Shown here: piece after piece, positions 5,822 to 7,257 of the stretch
Position numbering within the stretch: the stretch's first letter is position 1
Layout: each line of letters starts with the position of its first letter
Source: Candidatus Adiutrix sp.
GTDB taxonomy: Bacteria > Desulfobacterota > Desulfarculia > Adiutricales > Adiutricaceae
DNA: 7,257 bases
NCBI GenBank assembly: GCA_031286085.1
Contig: JAITUX010000116.1
Coordinates: 1-7,257 of the forward strand
Reading direction: 5' to 3'
The notes under the pieces: generated by a model
What the model was told of the DNA's origin: nothing
Seen by the model: the letters and a program-made list of their open reading frames with translations, nothing else
Databases searched by the model: none
Translations under genes and position numbers: made by a program

Positions 5822-7048
5822 TTGGCGATTGATGCGGCCGGCCGGCGGCGGCGCAGCCTGGCCACCAGCTTTTTCATGGGCTTCACCTCCGGCGTGCCCT
5901 TCCTGGTGACCGCGACCCTGGTCCAGGCCTGGTGGCTGGAAGCCGGCCTGGACCTCAAAGCCATCGGGCTCCTGGCCCTGACGGGCCTGCCCTACACCTT
6001 CAAATGGGCCTGGTCCTTCTGGCTGGACGTCTGTGACCCGCCCCTCTTCGCCGCCTGGGGCCGGCGGCGGGGCTGGCTGCTTCTGAGTCAGGCGGCCCTT
6101 TTCGCCGGGCTCTGGCTTCTCTCCCTCCTGGACCCGGGCCAGGCCGGGGCCGTTTCCGCCCTCTGCCTGGGCCTGGCCTTCGCCTCGGCCACCCAGGACG
6201 TGGTCATCGACGCCTACCGCCGGGAAGACCTGGCCGACGCCGACCTGGCCCCGGGCTCGGCCGCCTACATCTGGGGCTACCGCCTGGGCATGCTGGCCGT
6301 GGGCGGCGGGGGCCTGATGGCCGCGGAATTCCTGGGACTCGCGGCCGTTTTCCGCCTGACCGCCTTCCTGCTCCTGCTGGGCCCCCTGACCCTGGCCTTC
6401 AGCCCGGAACCGGAGGCCCCCCGGGCCCGGCCGGCCGGCCTGGCCGAGACCGTCTGGCGGCCCCTGGCCCAGTTCTTCAAGAGGCCGGCCGCGGGGCCCA
6501 TACTTCTCTTCATCTTCTTCTACAAGTTCGGAGATCAGCTGGCCACCAGCCTGACCACGGCCTACTACCTGACCCTGGGCTATGAAAAAGCGGTCATCGG
6601 GGCGGTCAGCAAAATCCTGGGGACCCTGGCCACCCTGGCCGGCGTGGCCCTGGGGGGCTGGGGCGCGGCCCGCCTGGGGCTCCGGACCAGCTTGTGGCTC
6701 TTCGGTTTCCTGCAGATGTTAGCCACCTTGGGCTTTGTACTCCTCTACCGCCTGCCTATCCACCCGGCCTCCCTGGGCCTGGTGGTCGGCGGGGAAAACC
6801 TGGCCGCCGGGGCCGGAACCTCGGCCTTCGTGGCCTTCATGACCGGCCAGACCGACCGGGGCTTCAGCGCCTCCCAATACGCCCTCCTCTCCTCCCTCAT
6901 GGCCCTGCCCCGCACCCTGCTTTCGGCCCCGGCCGGCTGGCTGGCCGAGAGCCTGGGCTGGCCCTGGTTCTACGGCCTCTCCGCGGCCCTGGCCCTGCCG
7001 GGCCTGGTTTTTCTGCACTACCTCGCCCGCCGCCGGGTCTTCGCCTGA
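5822..7048 (+). CDS. ampG: AmpG-type muropeptide permease (MFS)
   Basis: This is an inner-membrane Major Facilitator permease. The family imports GlcNAc-anhydroMurNAc peptides released during peptidoglycan turnover into the cytoplasm for recycling; in some bacteria this also feeds beta-lactamase induction. With the TTG start the protein has 408 residues. It tracks AmpG closely from end to end: GFTSGVPFLVTATLVQAWWL (20-39), DLKAIGLLALTGLPYTFKW (44-62), ASATQDVVIDAYR, WGYRLGML, FFYKFGDQLATSLTTAYYL, ENLAAGAGTSAFVAFM, and FSASQYALLSSLMALPRTLL before a final GW.FYGLSAALALPGL helix. E. coli AmpG is about 490 residues with two extra C-terminal spans. This one ends after the twelfth, like many shorter AmpG proteins. 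It starts 2 bases after the ATPase stop, so the two are probably co-translated. Substrate is inferred from family; related permeases of unproven substrate exist. Confidence 0.88.
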   Translation: MAIDAAGRRRRSLATSFFMGFTSGVPFLVTATLVQAWWLEAGLDLKAIGLLALTGLPYTFKWAWSFWLDVCDPPLFAAWGRRRGWLLLSQAALFAGLWLLSLLDPGQAGAVSALCLGLAFASATQDVVIDAYRREDLADADLAPGSAAYIWGYRLGMLAVGGGGLMAAEFLGLAAVFRLTAFLLLLGPLTLAFSPEPEAPRARPAGLAETVWRPLAQFFKRPAAGPILLFIFFYKFGDQLATSLTTAYYLTLGYEKAVIGAVSKILGTLATLAGVALGGWGAARLGLRTSLWLFGFLQMLATLGFVLLYRLPIHPASLGLVVGGENLAAGAGTSAFVAFMTGQTDRGFSASQYALLSSLMALPRTLLSAPAGWLAESLGWPWFYGLSAALALPGLVFLHYLARRRVFA

Positions 7049-7072
7049 CGGCCTTGAAGGCCGCCCGGTTTT
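7049..7072 (+). terminator. Weak hairpin with T-run after ampG
   Basis: CGGCC (7049-7053) and GGCCG (7059-7063) pair around a TTGAA loop directly after the ampG stop, and TTTT follows at 7069-7072. The stem is only 5-6 bp and the T-run is separated from it by 5 bases, so this is at best a weak intrinsic terminator. The rest of the gap up to 7115 is locally less GC-rich, but I find no convincing -35/-10 pair. Confidence 0.35.
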
Positions 7073-7115
7073 GTGGGAGAATAAGGCGGCTTGAATTTGA
7101 AACTTGAGGCCGGGC

Positions 7116-7257
7116 ATGGTTGGTAAAGGATGGAAGGCCGGGTTCCCGGCCCTGTGGTGTTTCGCCGGCCTGGCCACGGGCGCGGCGGCCGCCGTGGCCC
7201 TGGTCAGCGTGACCGTGCCCCCGGCGCCGGTCGTGTCCGGCGACCGGCTGCGCCTGG
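7116..7257 (+). CDS. Exported protein, N-terminal fragment (FlgA-like?)
   Basis: ATG 7116 opens a frame with no stop to the window edge (47 codons visible). GAGG at 7106-7109 lies 6 bases upstream and is a good ribosome-binding site. The N-terminus is a typical signal peptide: basic start MVGKGWK, a hydrophobic core (residues 9-30), and an Ala-rich stretch GAAAA (22-26) that could be cut by signal peptidase I. A non-cleaved anchor is also possible. What follows, SVTVPPAPVVSGDRLRL (31-47), resembles the beginning of mature FlgA, the periplasmic chaperone for flagellar P-ring assembly, where a strand is followed by VV.GD...L. No flagellar neighbours are visible and the evidence is about 15 residues, so the identity is tentative. 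The exported nature is better supported. Confidence 0.6.
   Translation, partial: MVGKGWKAGFPALWCFAGLATGAAAAVALVSVTVPPAPVVSGDRLRL

Noticed and set aside
6694..7107. + strand frame overlapping the end of ampG
   Set aside because: Its translation is Pro/Gly/Arg low complexity, while the ampG frame keeps conserved transporter motifs through this region.

Overview
The window is very GC-rich, with strongly C/G-biased third codon positions. Every gene I can support is on the + strand and they are packed tightly, with overlaps or gaps of a few to a few dozen bases. The base composition, a GTG and two TTG starts, and an ExeA-like envelope ATPase with a C-terminal module resembling those attached to L,D-transpeptidases all fit a GC-rich Gram-negative bacterium. 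Desulfobacterota (the former Deltaproteobacteria) is my best guess. That placement is inference from style; no marker gene is present.

Bases 1-4002 hold a nearly complete high-affinity branched-chain amino acid (LIV/HAAT family) ABC importer in the classical order livK-livH-livM-livG-livF. It comprises a periplasmic binding protein (3' part only), two membrane permeases and two ATPases. livH/livM and livM/livG overlap by 4 bases and livG/livF are 5 bases apart, so the four genes are almost certainly one transcript with translational coupling. A perfect 34-bp palindrome followed by TTT separates livK from livH. It is a good candidate for a partial terminator or processing hairpin that keeps binding-protein output above permease output.

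Bases 4032-5819, starting 29 bases after livF, encode the most unusual protein here. An ExeA/GspA-type AAA+ ATPase domain has a good Walker A, but Asn occupies the usual Walker B glutamate position. It is joined by one membrane segment and a Pro/Ala/Glu-rich linker to a periplasmic part that is not a recognisable peptidoglycan-binding domain. By eye that part resembles a catalytically dead L,D-transpeptidase-like stretch followed by an NTF2/Cds6-like domain. Two bases after its stop begins an AmpG-type muropeptide permease (5822-7048). The ATPase and AmpG therefore form a likely envelope or cell-wall gene pair.

Bases 7049-7115 are a short intergenic stretch with a weak hairpin plus T-run. At 7116 an exported protein begins and runs off the window. 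The visible N-terminus is a signal peptide followed by a segment reminiscent of the start of FlgA, which is only a tentative call.

I see no RNA gene, mobile element, CRISPR array or integration site. The many long minus-strand open frames are composition shadows of the + strand genes.
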